Under the pieces are notes generated by a model. That model searched no databases, was not told the origin of the DNA, and was given only the letters and a program-made list of their open reading frames with translations. Below, piece after piece: positions 48,209-56,925 of a stretch of DNA of 64,000 nucleotides. The stretch is from Nocardioides turkmenicus (lineage in GTDB: Bacteria; Actinomycetota; Actinomycetes; Propionibacteriales; Nocardioidaceae). Position numbers and translations under genes: made by a program. Within the stretch, counting starts at the first letter, position 1. The number at the start of each line of letters is the position of its first letter. The DNA lies in assembly GCF_011045035.1 (NCBI RefSeq), contig NZ_JAALAA010000010.1:124001-188000 (forward strand). Reading direction: 5' to 3'.

Positions 48209-48729
48209 CTACGTACCTTCCCGGCCGCGGCCACCGCGGCTTCGATGCGGTTCTGGGCGCCTCCGCGCCACTGGTGGGTGATGGCCAGCGCGAGCGCGTC
48301 GGCGGCGTCGGCGGGCTTCGGCGGGGTCGGGAGCCGCAGGATCCGGGTCACCATGGCGGTGACCTGGGCCTTGTCGGCGCGGCCGTTGCCGGACACGGCC
48401 GCCTTGACCTCGGAAGGCGTGTGCATGGCCACCGGGAGACCGCGCCGCGCGGCGCAGACCATGGCGAGGCCGCTGGCCTGGGCCGTACCCATGATCGTGG
48501 AGACGTTCGAGCGCGCGAAGATCCGCTCGATCGCGACCGCGTCGGGCCGGTGCTCCTCGATCCAGGCGTCGATCCCCTTCTCGATGCTCACCAGCCGCTC
48601 CCAGACGGGAAGGTCGGAGGAGGTCCGGATCACGCCGACGTCCACCATGGACAGCGGTCGGCCCAGCGAGCCGTCGACCACGCCCATCCCGCACCGGGTC
48701 AGACCGGGGTCGATCCCAAGCACCCTCAC
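48205..48729 (-). CDS. ruvC: Crossover junction endodeoxyribonuclease RuvC
   Basis: 174 residues. RNase H-fold resolvase. Catalytic acids are visible: Asp7 in [12 protein letters not shown], Glu in [24 protein letters not shown], and the C-terminal pair in [12 protein letters not shown]. The [16 protein letters not shown] segment binds DNA. First of the ruvC-ruvA-ruvB operon; the ATG overlap with ruvA couples translation. Confidence 0.96.
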   Translation of the reverse strand: MRVLGIDPGLTRCGMGVVDGSLGRPLSMVDVGVIRTSSDLPVWERLVSIEKGIDAWIEEHRPDAVAIERIFARSNVSTIMGTAQASGLAMVCAARRGLPVAMHTPSEVKAAVSGNGRADKAQVTAMVTRILRLPTPPKPADAADALALAITHQWRGGAQNRIEAAVAAAGKVRR

Positions 48730-48795
48730 ACGCGCACCTCCATCGAACGTCTGTTCGCAGACTACAGACCCCGCGCCGAATCATGAGGTATGGCG

Positions 48796-48859
48796 TGCCG
48801 AGAATGCAGTTGTGGGCGACGAAAGTCGAGTTTCGTCGCCCACAGCTCACGATTCGGCA
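48796..48859. repeat. Inverted-repeat element (family B) between yebC and ruvC
   Basis: Core stem TGTGGGCGACGAAA (48811-48824) pairs perfectly with 48831-48844 across a 6-nt loop. An outer, imperfect pair TGCCGA / TCGGCA brackets it at 48796 and 48854. The design (outer CCGA...TCGG, inner stem ending GACGAAA and opening TTTCGTC) is shared with 63710-63749. It lies 33 bp past the yebC stop and may terminate that transcript. Confidence 0.82.
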
Positions 48860-48891
48860 GGCCGTTTCTGCCGACTCGGCGCGTGCGGAGG

Positions 48892-49659
48892 TCAGGCGTC
48901 GACGGTCTCCATGACCTCGTCGGGGACGTCGGCGTTGGAGAAGACGTTCTGTACGTCGTCGAGGTCGTCGACCGCGTCGATGAGCTTGAACACCTTCTCG
49001 GCGGCAGAGGCGTCCGCGACCGGGATGTCCATGGAGGCCACGAACTGGACCTCGGCGGAGTCGTAGTCGATCCCGGCGTCCTGCAGCGCGGTGCGGACCG
49101 CGACCACGTCGGAGGGGTCGGAGACGATCTCGAAGGACTCACCGAGGTCGTTGACGTCCTCGGCGCCCGCGTCGAGGGTGGCCTCGAGCAGGTCGTCCTC
49201 GGTGACCTCCTTGCCCTCCTGGGCCTTCGCCACGACGACGACACCCTTGCGGTCGAAGAGGCGGCTCACCGAGCCGGGGTCGGCCATGGTGCCGCCGTTG
49301 CGGGTGACCGCGGTGCGGACCTCCATGGCCGCCCGGTTGCGGTTGTCGGTCAGACACTCGATGAGGAGCGCGACGCCCTGGGGGCCGTAGACCTCGTACA
49401 TGATCGTGTCGTAGCTGACCCCGCCGCCGTCGAGCCCACCGCCGCGCTTGACCGCGCGGTCGATGTTGTCGTTGGGGACCGACTGCTTCTTGGCCTTCTG
49501 GATAGCGTCGTAGAGGGTCGGGTTTCCGGCCGGGTCGGGACCGCCGGTCTTGGCCGCGATCTCGATCGTCTTGATGAGCTTGGCGAAGAGCTTGCCGCGC
49601 TTGGCGTCGATCGCCGCCTTCTTGTGCTTGGTCGTTGCCCACTTGGAGTGGCCGCTCAT
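48892..49659 (-). CDS. yebC: YebC/PmpR family protein (TACO1-like)
   Basis: 255 residues. Typical start [32 protein letters not shown], then [46 protein letters not shown] and an acidic C-terminal domain. Members act as transcription regulators or, as recent work suggests, assist translation of difficult stretches such as polyproline. Location between pdxT and ruvC is conserved in actinobacteria. Confidence 0.94.
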   Translation of the reverse strand: MSGHSKWATTKHKKAAIDAKRGKLFAKLIKTIEIAAKTGGPDPAGNPTLYDAIQKAKKQSVPNDNIDRAVKRGGGLDGGGVSYDTIMYEVYGPQGVALLIECLTDNRNRAAMEVRTAVTRNGGTMADPGSVSRLFDRKGVVVVAKAQEGKEVTEDDLLEATLDAGAEDVNDLGESFEIVSDPSDVVAVRTALQDAGIDYDSAEVQFVASMDIPVADASAAEKVFKLIDAVDDLDDVQNVFSNADVPDEVMETVDA

Positions 49660-49775
49660 CTGAAAACCGTCCTTTGCCCCGCGTCGTCGCTGTGCTTTGT
49701 CAAGCCCGTCGAGCCGCCACCGGAGTCGTCACAGGGCAGCAAGGCCCCATTCTAACTACGTGGCGTGCGCGACCG

Positions 49776-50348
49776 TCAGCAGCAGGTGTCCAGGAACAGC
49801 CGGTGCAGCCGGTCGTCGGCGTTGACCTCGGGATGGAAGCTGGTGGCCATCAGCTGGTCCTGACGTACGCCGACAGGATGACCGGCCACGCTCGCCAGCA
49901 CCTCGACCCCGGGGCCGACCTCCTCGACCCACGGCGCCCGGATGAAGACGCCGTGGACCGTTCCGTCCAGCCCGGTGACCTCCAGGTCGGTCTCGAACGA
50001 CTCCGTCTGCCGCCCGAAGGCGTTGCGCCGGACCGTCATGTCGAGCCCGCCGATGGTCTCCTGGCCGTCCGCCCCGTCGAGGAGGCGATCGGCCAGGAGG
50101 ACCATGCCGGCGCAGGTGCCGAGCGTCGGCATCCCGGTGCCGACACGGTCGCGGAGCGGGTCGAGCAGGTCGAACGTACGGGCCAGGCGCCACATCGCGG
50201 TCGACTCGCCGCCGGGAAGGACGAGCGCGTCGCACGCGTCGAGCTCCTCCCGCCGCCGCACGGAGGTGCCCTTCACCCCCAGGCGGTCGAGTGCGGCGAG
50301 GTGCTCGCGGACGTCGCCCTGGAGGGCGAGTACGCCGACCGTGGTCAC
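49776..50348 (-). CDS. pdxT: Pyridoxal 5'-phosphate synthase glutaminase subunit
   Basis: 190 residues. Class I glutaminase giving ammonia to PdxS. Nucleophile Cys in [12 protein letters not shown], oxyanion GGEST, and the His/Glu pair in FHPEVNAD complete the triad. Opens [24 protein letters not shown]. Its ATG overlaps the pdxS stop by four bases. Confidence 0.96.
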   Translation of the reverse strand: MTTVGVLALQGDVREHLAALDRLGVKGTSVRRREELDACDALVLPGGESTAMWRLARTFDLLDPLRDRVGTGMPTLGTCAGMVLLADRLLDGADGQETIGGLDMTVRRNAFGRQTESFETDLEVTGLDGTVHGVFIRAPWVEEVGPGVEVLASVAGHPVGVRQDQLMATSFHPEVNADDRLHRLFLDTCC

Positions 50349-51241
50349 CAGCCGCGCTCCGCGAACTGGATCGAGCGGGCCGGCTCGTCGACGTTGATGC
50401 CGACCATCGCCTCACCGAGACCGCGGGAGACCTTGGCGATCACGTCGGGGTCGTCGTGGAACGTGGTCGCCTTGACGATCGCCTCGGCACGCTGAGCCGG
50501 GTTGCCGGACTTGAAGATGCCGGAGCCGACGAAGACGCCCTCGGCGCCGAGCTGCATCATCATCGCCGCGTCGGCCGGGGTGGCGATGCCGCCGGCGGTG
50601 AAGAGGACGACCGGGAGCTTTCCGTTCTTGGCGACCTCGACGACCAGCTCGTAGGGAGCCTGGAGCTCCTTGGCCGCGACGTAGAGCTCGTCCTCGGCGA
50701 GCGCGCCGAGGCGGCGGATCTCCTTGCGGATCGTACGCATGTGGGTGACCGCGTTGGACACGTCACCGGTGCCGGCCTCGCCCTTGGAACGGATCATCGC
50801 CGCACCCTCGGTGATGCGGCGCAGGGCCTCGCCGAGGTTGGTCGCACCGCACACGAACGGCACGGTGTAGGCCCACTTGTCGATGTGGTTCTCGTAGTCG
50901 GCCGGGGTCAGCACCTCGGACTCGTCGATGTAGTCGACGCCCAGGGACTGCAGCACCTGCGCCTCGGCGAAGTGGCCGATACGGGCCTTGGCCATGACCG
51001 GGATGGAGACGGCCTCGATGATGCCGTCGATCATGTCGGGGTCGGACATCCGGCTCACGCCGCCCTGGGCGCGGATGTCGGCGGGCACGCGCTCGAGCGC
51101 CATCACCGCCACCGCCCCGGCGTCCTCGGCGATCTTCGCCTGCTCGGGGGTGACCACGTCCATGATCACGCCGCCCTTGAGCATCTCCGCCATGCCTCGC
51201 TTGACGCGCGAGGTCCCCGTCTCATTCGTGCTTGTTGCCAT
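50345..51241 (-). CDS. pdxS: Pyridoxal 5'-phosphate synthase lyase subunit
   Basis: 298 residues. Forms PLP from ribose 5-phosphate, glyceraldehyde 3-phosphate and ammonia. The (beta/alpha)8 barrel shows Lys in [16 protein letters not shown], the second Lys in [13 protein letters not shown], and the phosphate loop [14 protein letters not shown]. Starts at ATG 51241 and is coupled to pdxT. Confidence 0.97.
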   Translation of the reverse strand: MATSTNETGTSRVKRGMAEMLKGGVIMDVVTPEQAKIAEDAGAVAVMALERVPADIRAQGGVSRMSDPDMIDGIIEAVSIPVMAKARIGHFAEAQVLQSLGVDYIDESEVLTPADYENHIDKWAYTVPFVCGATNLGEALRRITEGAAMIRSKGEAGTGDVSNAVTHMRTIRKEIRRLGALAEDELYVAAKELQAPYELVVEVAKNGKLPVVLFTAGGIATPADAAMMMQLGAEGVFVGSGIFKSGNPAQRAEAIVKATTFHDDPDVIAKVSRGLGEAMVGINVDEPARSIQFAERGW

Positions 51242-51285
51242 GCGGCGATCGTAAGTCGGGAAGCGACGTACGCCACCCTCGGAAA

Positions 51286-51299
51286 GGCCTGGTCAGGCC
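51286..51299 (-). terminator. Short hairpin after the inositol-monophosphatase-like gene
   Basis: GGCCT and AGGCC pair around a 4-nt loop; on the minus strand the stem is followed by TTTCC. It starts 20 bp past the stop codon. A weak intrinsic terminator between this gene and pdxS is plausible. Confidence 0.4.
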
Positions 51300-51319
51300 A
51301 CTGTTCCCGAAGTGGACTG

Positions 51320-52093
51320 CTAGGAGGCCAGTGCGTCGGCCGCCTCGGCCACCGCCGACGGGGCTCCGGCCAGGGACCAGAGGACCCCGCCCGCCTCGAC
51401 CTGCGCCGTGGCGCCGCCGGCGCCCAGGACGAGCGCGGCGCCGGGGAGGCGGTCCCAGTCCGGGACGGAGTGCTGGCAGAAGAGGTGGAGCTTGCCCTGG
51501 GCGATGGCGGTGAGGTCCATCGAGCCGGACCCGAGGATCCGGATGGAGGCGGCCAGGCTGGCGACACGGACGTAGGGCTCGCCGACCGGGAGTCCCAGCT
51601 TGGCCGGGTGCAGATAGGTGGTCAGGCAGGCGAGCGAGAGCGGGGTGTCGGCCATCGCGTCGAGCCGGACGCCGTTGCGGGTGGTGGGCAGCTCCGGGCC
51701 GCCGACGTAGACGGCGTCCTCGGCGGGCGAGTAGACGGCGCCGAGGACGATGTCGTCGCCGTCGGTGAGCGCGAGCGCGGAGCACCACCAGTCGAGACCG
51801 CGTACGAAGTTGTAGGTGCCGTCCACCGGGTCGATGGTCCAGACCCGACCGGTGATCGACTCGCGGGCGGAACCCTCCTCACCCAGGACGCCGTCGCCGG
51901 GGCACTCGGCGGCGAGGCGGTCGACGATCGCCTTCTCGGCGGCCTTGTCGGCGGCGGTGACCAGGTCGGAGACCGAGGTCTTGGTCTCGATCGAGTCGCC
52001 GATGCCGGCATGGCGCATCTTCGCGGCGAGCGAGCCGGCGCCGCGGACGAGCTCTGCGGCCAGGCGTACGTCTGCGTCGGTCGGCGCGGTCAC
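51320..52093 (-). CDS. Inositol monophosphatase family protein
   Basis: 257 residues from GTG 52093 (MTAPTDADVRLAAELVRGAG). Metal-site motifs are seen: GEEGS, WTIDPVDGTYNFVRG and the late SVPDWDRLPGAALVLGAGG, all of the lithium-sensitive phosphatase family. Substrates in the family include inositol 1-phosphate, histidinol phosphate and PAP. The GTGA overlap with the phosphatidyltransferase favours an inositol-related role, but HisN activity cannot be excluded. Confidence 0.87.
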   Translation of the reverse strand: MTAPTDADVRLAAELVRGAGSLAAKMRHAGIGDSIETKTSVSDLVTAADKAAEKAIVDRLAAECPGDGVLGEEGSARESITGRVWTIDPVDGTYNFVRGLDWWCSALALTDGDDIVLGAVYSPAEDAVYVGGPELPTTRNGVRLDAMADTPLSLACLTTYLHPAKLGLPVGEPYVRVASLAASIRILGSGSMDLTAIAQGKLHLFCQHSVPDWDRLPGAALVLGAGGATAQVEAGGVLWSLAGAPSAVAEAADALAS

Positions 52094-52710
52094 GACGCCG
52101 CCTCCTCGGCGAGGGCCTGGCGACGCACCGTCCAGACGCGCTGGCCGACGGTGACGGTCGAGGCGACGGCGAGGATCCACAGCGCGATGTAGATGAGCAG
52201 GTCGAGGTCGAAGATGCCGGCGAAGCCGGTCATCACCAGGACCAGGACGAGACGATCGGCCCGCTCGGCGATGCCGACGTTGGCGGTGAAGCCGAGCGAC
52301 TCCGCGCGGGCGCGGGCGTAGGAGGTGACCGCGCCCATCACGACGCACCACAGGGTGAGCGCGAGGTAGAGGTCGGAGTCGCCCGGTCCGGCGAAGTAGA
52401 GCGCCAGACCGCCGAAGACCGCGCCGTCGCCGATCCGGTCGAGGGTGGAGTCCCAGAAGGCGCCGAACTTGCTCGTCCGGCCCACGGCTCGCGCCATCGC
52501 TCCATCGATCAGGTCGCTGAAGACGAAGCAGGTGATGAAGATCGTGCCGGCCAGCAGCTCGCCGCGCGGGTAGAACGCCAGCGCCCCGACCGCTACTCCG
52601 ATGGTGCCGACGAGCGTGACGGCGTCGGGGCTGATCTTCAGCGCCACGAACAGCCGGACGATGGGCGCGAGGACGACTCCCTGGACGAAGCCTTTGATGT
52701 GATCCAACAT
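52090..52710 (-). CDS. pgsA: CDP-alcohol phosphatidyltransferase, probable phosphatidylinositol phosphate synthase
   Basis: 206 residues, about six membrane segments. The CDP-alcohol signature DLIDGAMARAVGRTSKFGAFWDSTLDR (D-x2-D-G-x2-A-R-x8-G-x3-D-x3-D) is complete. Neighbourhood with pdxST, yebC and ruv matches mycobacterial pgsA1 (Rv2612c), which makes phosphatidylinositol phosphate from CDP-diacylglycerol and inositol 1-phosphate. The patA and pimA genes that follow in mycobacteria are absent; an inositol-monophosphatase-like gene takes their place. Substrate call is inference. Confidence 0.85.
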   Translation of the reverse strand: MLDHIKGFVQGVVLAPIVRLFVALKISPDAVTLVGTIGVAVGALAFYPRGELLAGTIFITCFVFSDLIDGAMARAVGRTSKFGAFWDSTLDRIGDGAVFGGLALYFAGPGDSDLYLALTLWCVVMGAVTSYARARAESLGFTANVGIAERADRLVLVLVMTGFAGIFDLDLLIYIALWILAVASTVTVGQRVWTVRRQALAEEAAS

Positions 52711-52795
52711 GGCGCGGCCACGCTATCGGATCCCGCCGAGACGTCGCTCCCGCGCGCCGAATGGTCACGCACATTCTGCCGAGGCGTCACTTGCG

Positions 52796-52914
52796 TCGGC
52801 CGAAGCGTCGGCCGCGTCGGCCGAGAGGTCAACGCGTGACATCTCGGCCGACGTACGTGACGTCTCGGCCGACGCGGGCGCCCTCTCGGCCGACCGGGGC
52901 GACGCCTCGGCTAG
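52796..52914. repeat. TCGGCCGA array with 21-bp period
   Basis: The self-complementary octamer TCGGCCGA occurs at 52796, 52817, 52844, 52865 and 52886, with near copies at 52808 (TCGGCCGC) and 52907 (TCGGCTAG, running into the xylB stop). Spacing is 21 bp within 52796-52817 and 52844-52907, with a 27-bp step in between. It fills most of the 200-bp gap between xylB and pgsA. Each octamer is palindromic and copies can pair with each other. I see no gene here. Confidence 0.8.
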
Positions 52915-54305
52915 ACGCCTTCGGTCAGGTCGCGGACCTCGGCGTAGCGGGCGCGGACAGCGGGGTCGGGGTCCGCCTCGTACGTCTCGGTGCCGGCGAG
53001 CTCCCAGGCCGGCGGCTCCTCACCGCCGGTGAGGGTCCAGGCGGCCTGGCGCGCGGCGCCGTCGGCGACGTACTCCCCCGGCTCGGGGACGAGCACGGGG
53101 TGGCCGATGACGACGGGGGCGAGGCGGCGTACGGCCTCCGAGCGGGCACCGCCGCCGACGAGGAGGACGCGGTTGATCGCGACGCCCTGCGCCTTGAGCG
53201 CGTCGATGCCGTCTGCGAGGCCGCAGAGCAGACCCTCGACCGCGGCTCGGGCCAGATAGGCCGGCTCGGCGGTGGCCAGGGTGAGCCCGTGGATCACGCC
53301 ACGCGCGTCGGGGCGGTCGGGGGTGCGCTCGCCCTCGAGGTAGGGCACGAGCACCAGACCGCCGGAACCGCTCGGCGCCTCCAGTGCGAGCCGGGAGAGG
53401 CCGTCGTGGTCGACCCCGAGCAGCCGGGCCGAGGCGTCGAGCACCCGGGCGGCGTTGAGCGTGCAGACCAGCGGGAGGTGGCGCCCGGTGGCGTCGGCGA
53501 AGCCCGCGACCAGTCCCGTCGGGTCGGCGGACGGCGTCTCCGAGACGGCGCAGGCGACCCCCGAGGTGCCGATCGAGACGACCACGTCGCCGGGCCGCGC
53601 GCCGACGCCGAGCGCGGCGCCCGCGTTGTCGCCACACCCGGGACCGAGGATGGCGCCGGAGCTCGTCGTGCCGGCCGACTCGGTCGGTCCGAGCACCTCC
53701 GGCAGCACCAGGTCGTCTCGTCCGAACGCGCGTTTGAGCAGGTCGCGACGGTATTCGCTGGTCGCTGCCGAGTAGTAGCCGGTGCCGCTGGCGTCGCTCC
53801 GGTCGGTACGCAGCGCCTCCAGCCCCTGCGCCCCGCCGAGCTTCCAGGTCAGCCAGTCGTGCGGAAGACAGACCGCCGCGACCCGGGCCGCGGCGTCGGG
53901 CTCGTGCTCGGCCAGCCAGCGCAGCTTGGTGGCCGTGAAGCTGGCCACCTGCACCAACCCGACCGCCTCGGCCCAGGCAGCGGCGCCGAGCTCCGTGTTG
54001 AGCGCGGCGGCCGCGGCGGCGGAGCGGGTGTCGTTCCACAGCAGCGCGGGACGTACGACCTCTCCGGCCTCGTCCAGGCAGACCATCCCGTGCTGCTGGC
54101 CGCCCACGGACACGGCGGCGACGTCGTCGAGCCCGCCGGCGGCCTCCGCGGCCGCCTCGAGGGCGGTCCACCACGCCGCCGGGTCCACCTCCGTCCCTTC
54201 GGGGTGGGGCGCGGAGCCGGAGCGCACCAGCGCCCCGGTCTCCGCGTCGCGGACGACGACCTTGCAGGACTGGGTCGAGGAGTCGACCCCGGCGACGAGC
54301 GACAT
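52911..54305 (-). CDS. xylB: Xylulokinase
   Basis: 464 residues from ATG 54305. FGGY carbohydrate kinase: phosphate loop region [17 protein letters not shown], substrate loop [11 protein letters not shown], catalytic Asp in [15 protein letters not shown], and the ADP site [16 protein letters not shown]. Phosphorylates D-xylulose. It follows xylA by 10 nt in the same operon. The last codons run into the repeat array beyond. Confidence 0.92.
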   Translation of the reverse strand: MSLVAGVDSSTQSCKVVVRDAETGALVRSGSAPHPEGTEVDPAAWWTALEAAAEAAGGLDDVAAVSVGGQQHGMVCLDEAGEVVRPALLWNDTRSAAAAAALNTELGAAAWAEAVGLVQVASFTATKLRWLAEHEPDAAARVAAVCLPHDWLTWKLGGAQGLEALRTDRSDASGTGYYSAATSEYRRDLLKRAFGRDDLVLPEVLGPTESAGTTSSGAILGPGCGDNAGAALGVGARPGDVVVSIGTSGVACAVSETPSADPTGLVAGFADATGRHLPLVCTLNAARVLDASARLLGVDHDGLSRLALEAPSGSGGLVLVPYLEGERTPDRPDARGVIHGLTLATAEPAYLARAAVEGLLCGLADGIDALKAQGVAINRVLLVGGGARSEAVRRLAPVVIGHPVLVPEPGEYVADGAARQAAWTLTGGEEPPAWELAGTETYEADPDPAVRARYAEVRDLTEGV

Positions 54306-54315
54306 GCCCCGCAAC

Positions 54316-55470
54316 CTAACGAAGGCCGAGGAGGTGGTCCATGGCCAGCTGGTCGAGGTGCTCGAACGCGTAGCCGTGGTCCAGCTTCTCGATGTCGTAG
54401 GACGCGTTGCGGATGTCCTCGAGCGTCTCGCCCTCGGCGAGCGTCGGCACGGACAGCTCCGGGACCTGCGAGGCCTCGAGCGCAGCCTGGACCTCCGGGT
54501 CCGCGCGGAACGCCTTGGCCCGCTCACGCAGCACGAGGTAGTTGCGCATGCAGCCCGCTGCCGAGGCCCACACGCCCTCCTCGTCCTCGGTGCGCGGCGG
54601 CTTGAAGTCGAAGTGGCGCGGGCCGTCGTAGCCCTTGGACTCGAGCAGGTCGACCAGGTTGAACGCGCCGCGCAGGTTGCCGGCGCCGAAGCGGAGGTCC
54701 TGGTCGAAGCGCGGGCCGTGCTGGCCGTTGAGGTCGATGTGGAAGAGCTTGCCGTGCCACAGCGCCTGGGCGACGCCGGAGGCGAAGTTGAGCCCGGCCA
54801 TCTCCTCGTGGCCGACCTCCGGGTTGAGGCCGACCATCTCGGGGCGGTCGAGGGTGTTGATGAAGGCGAGGGCGTGGCCGATGGTCGGCAGCAGGATGTC
54901 GCCCCGCGGCTCGTTGGGCTTCGGCTCGATCGCGAACCGGATGTCGTAGCCCTGCTCGGTCACGTAGTCGCCCAGCAGGTTGACCGCCTCGCGGTAGCGG
55001 TCCAGCGCCGCCGCGATGTCCTTCGAGGCGTGCGACTCCGCGCCCTCACGGCCACCCCACATGACGTACGTCGTGGCACCGAGCTCCGCGGCGAGGTCGA
55101 TGTTGCGCGCGACCTTGGCGATCGCGTAGCGGCGCACCTCGCGGTCGTTGGAGGTGAACCCGCCGTCGCGGAAGACCGGGTGGCCGAAGAGGTTGGTCGT
55201 GGCCATCGGCACCTTGAGTCCGGTCTCGTCCAGCGCCGCCTTCAGCTTGTCGATCTCCGCCTGACGCTCGGCGTCGCTCGCGTCGATGGCGAAGACGTCG
55301 TTGTCGTGGAAGGTGATGCCGTAGGCACCGAGCTCGGCCAGCTTGTGGACCGAGTGTGCGACATCGAGGTGCAACCGGCTCGCCGATCCGAACACGTCCT
55401 GACCGTTCCAGCCGACGGTCCAGAGACCGAAGGTGAACTTGTCGTCCGGGGTGGGGGTGTACTCCGTCAT
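54316..55470 (-). CDS. xylA: Xylose isomerase
   Basis: 384 residues, the short class I form usual in actinobacteria. Catalytic His55 and Asp58 in [13 protein letters not shown], metal ligands in [49 protein letters not shown] and HFDFKPPR. Interconverts xylose and xylulose. GAGGAAG lies 9 nt before the ATG at 55470. Divergent from the ROK regulator, which probably controls it. Confidence 0.97.
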   Translation of the reverse strand: MTEYTPTPDDKFTFGLWTVGWNGQDVFGSASRLHLDVAHSVHKLAELGAYGITFHDNDVFAIDASDAERQAEIDKLKAALDETGLKVPMATTNLFGHPVFRDGGFTSNDREVRRYAIAKVARNIDLAAELGATTYVMWGGREGAESHASKDIAAALDRYREAVNLLGDYVTEQGYDIRFAIEPKPNEPRGDILLPTIGHALAFINTLDRPEMVGLNPEVGHEEMAGLNFASGVAQALWHGKLFHIDLNGQHGPRFDQDLRFGAGNLRGAFNLVDLLESKGYDGPRHFDFKPPRTEDEEGVWASAAGCMRNYLVLRERAKAFRADPEVQAALEASQVPELSVPTLAEGETLEDIRNASYDIEKLDHGYAFEHLDQLAMDHLLGLR

Positions 55471-55517
55471 AGCCTTGCTTCCTCACTTTAGTTCACGACT
55501 CGGACTATGTATCTCAG

Positions 55518-55546
55518 ATGAAACGCGACGGCCGTCACATTGTCAA
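55518..55546 (-). promoter_or_regulatory. Candidate xylA promoter
   Basis: On the minus strand TTGACA (55541-55546), a 17-bp spacer and TTTCAT (55518-55523) form a sigma-70-type promoter with a perfect -35 and a weak -10. The start site would fall near 55511, giving a leader of about 40 nt. The ROK operator candidate lies 35 bp upstream of the -35. Confidence 0.5.
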
Positions 55547-55573
55547 CAGGTTCGCGACCGAAATACCGATTGG

Positions 55574-55602
55574 TTGACCTCAAGTTCAGAACTTGCTCTA
55601 AT
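55574..55602 (+). promoter_or_regulatory. ROK promoter with operator between -35 and -10
   Basis: TTGACC (55574-55579), 17-bp spacer, TCTAAT (55597-55602). The spacer holds CAAGTTCAGAACTTG (55581-55595), a perfect 7+1+7 palindrome. The -10 ends 7 nt before the ATG at 55610, so transcription should start at or within a base of the A of ATG, giving a leaderless mRNA. Occupied operator would block this promoter, as expected for autorepression. Confidence 0.72.
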
Positions 55603-55609
55603 CCCGTCC

Positions 55610-56812
55610 ATGACGGTCCGAAGCGAGCCTGCCCAACATGCCGGGATGCGGGCGAGCAACCTTGCGCTCGTGCTCGGCGAGATCGCCCGCACCGGCTCGG
55701 TCTCCCGAGCCCGTGTCGCTGCACACACCGGCCTGACCAAGTCGTCGGTGTCCGCGCTGGTCACCGACCTGATCTCCGCCGGCCTGGTCGCGGAGAGCGG
55801 TCCGGCCTCGACCGAGCGCGGCCGACCCGCCACGGCACTCGCCCTCGCTCCGGCCGGCGCCGCCGGGCTCGGCCTGGAGATCAACGTCGACTACTTGGCC
55901 GCCGTCGTCACCGATCTGGCCGGCGCGCCGCGCTACCACCACGTCGTACGCCGCGACAACCGCGACCGCGGCGTCGACGAGGTGGTCGCCGATCTCATCG
56001 ACGTGGCCCGCACCGCCGCCGGCAGCGCGGCCGCTCAAGGTCTTCCGCTGGCCGGGGCCTGCGTGGCGGTTCCCGGCCTCGCCGTCGACGGCACCGTCGT
56101 ACGTGCCCCCAACCTGGAGTGGCCGCGGGTCGACCTCGCGGACTCCGTCGGCGACGCCATCGGGTTGGAGGTCGTCCTGGAGAACGAGGCCAACCTCGCC
56201 GCTCTCGGCGAGATGTGGTTCGGCGGCCACCAGGACGACAGCGCACCCCTGCGGGACTTCGTGCACGTCTCGGGCGAGATCGGCATCGGCGGTGGCATCG
56301 TGATCGACGGCGAGGTCTTCCGCGGAGCACACGCGGGCGCCGGCGAGCTTGGCCACGTCGTGGTCGCCCCCGGCGGTCCGCGGTGCGCCTGCGGCGGCCA
56401 CGGCTGCCTGGAGCGGATGGCCGGCCAGCAGGAGATCCTCGCCCGAGCCCAGGTCGCGACGATGGCCGACCTCACCCACGCCTGCGAGGCCGGCGACCAG
56501 GCCGCCCTGGATGCCGTCGCCGACGCCGGGCGGCACCTCGGGGTCGCGCTCGCCTCGGTCCTCACCCTCCTCGACCCCGCCGCGATCGTGCTCGGCGGCG
56601 CGTTCGCCACGCTCGCGCCGTGGCTCTCCGCGGCGACCTCGGCCTCGATCGGTCACCACACCGGCGCCACCGAGCCGCCACCGCTGCTGGTCTCCGGCCT
56701 CGGCAGCGACGCGGCCGTGCGCGGCGCCGCCGGGACGGTCGTACGCCGCGTGATCGCCGATCCCGCGGCGTACCTCGCCCAGCGCCCGGCTGGTCGAGTC
56801 GGCCCGTCCTGA
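55610..56812 (+). CDS. ROK family transcriptional regulator (XylR-like)
   Basis: 400 residues from ATG 55610; a much longer open frame upstream is chance, because a promoter with its -10 at 55597-55602 ends just before this ATG. A MarR-like winged helix (about 15-75: LVLGEIARTGSVSRARVAAHTGLTKSSVSALVTDLISAGLV) precedes the ROK domain with ENEANLAALGEMWFGG, GIGGGIVIDGEVFRGAHAGAGELGHV and the zinc motif CACGGHGCLE. Divergent to xylA, so probably a xylose-responsive repressor of xylAB. Its last codons (GRVGPS) are read from a copy of repeat family A. Confidence 0.9.
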   Translation: MTVRSEPAQHAGMRASNLALVLGEIARTGSVSRARVAAHTGLTKSSVSALVTDLISAGLVAESGPASTERGRPATALALAPAGAAGLGLEINVDYLAAVVTDLAGAPRYHHVVRRDNRDRGVDEVVADLIDVARTAAGSAAAQGLPLAGACVAVPGLAVDGTVVRAPNLEWPRVDLADSVGDAIGLEVVLENEANLAALGEMWFGGHQDDSAPLRDFVHVSGEIGIGGGIVIDGEVFRGAHAGAGELGHVVVAPGGPRCACGGHGCLERMAGQQEILARAQVATMADLTHACEAGDQAALDAVADAGRHLGVALASVLTLLDPAAIVLGGAFATLAPWLSAATSASIGHHTGATEPPPLLVSGLGSDAAVRGAAGTVVRRVIADPAAYLAQRPAGRVGPS

Positions 56813-56917
56813 CCCATGATCCCGCCGAGTCGGCCCGTCTTGACACCGAGCCCGGTCGAGTCGGCCCGTCAAGACGGGCCGACTCGGCAGGGATCTCGGT
56901 CAAGACGGGCCGACTCG
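56793..56917. repeat. Cluster of family A repeats between the ROK gene and GH3 gene
   Basis: Direct copies of CGAGTCGGCCCGTC lie in 56793-56808, 56825-56839 and 56855-56870, and inverted copies GACGGGCCGACTCG at 56873-56886 and 56904-56917. The middle pair makes a 14+2+14 perfect hairpin (56857-56886). The first copy lies inside the coding end of the ROK gene. The cluster sits in a convergent gap and could end transcription from both sides. Confidence 0.88.
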
Positions 56918-56925
56918 CCCGGCGC

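Noticed and set aside
52709..53032. Plus-strand frame encoding Ser-Ala-Asp repeats
   Set aside because: The repetition follows from the 21-bp DNA period and the frame runs antisense into xylB; it has no clear ribosome binding site.
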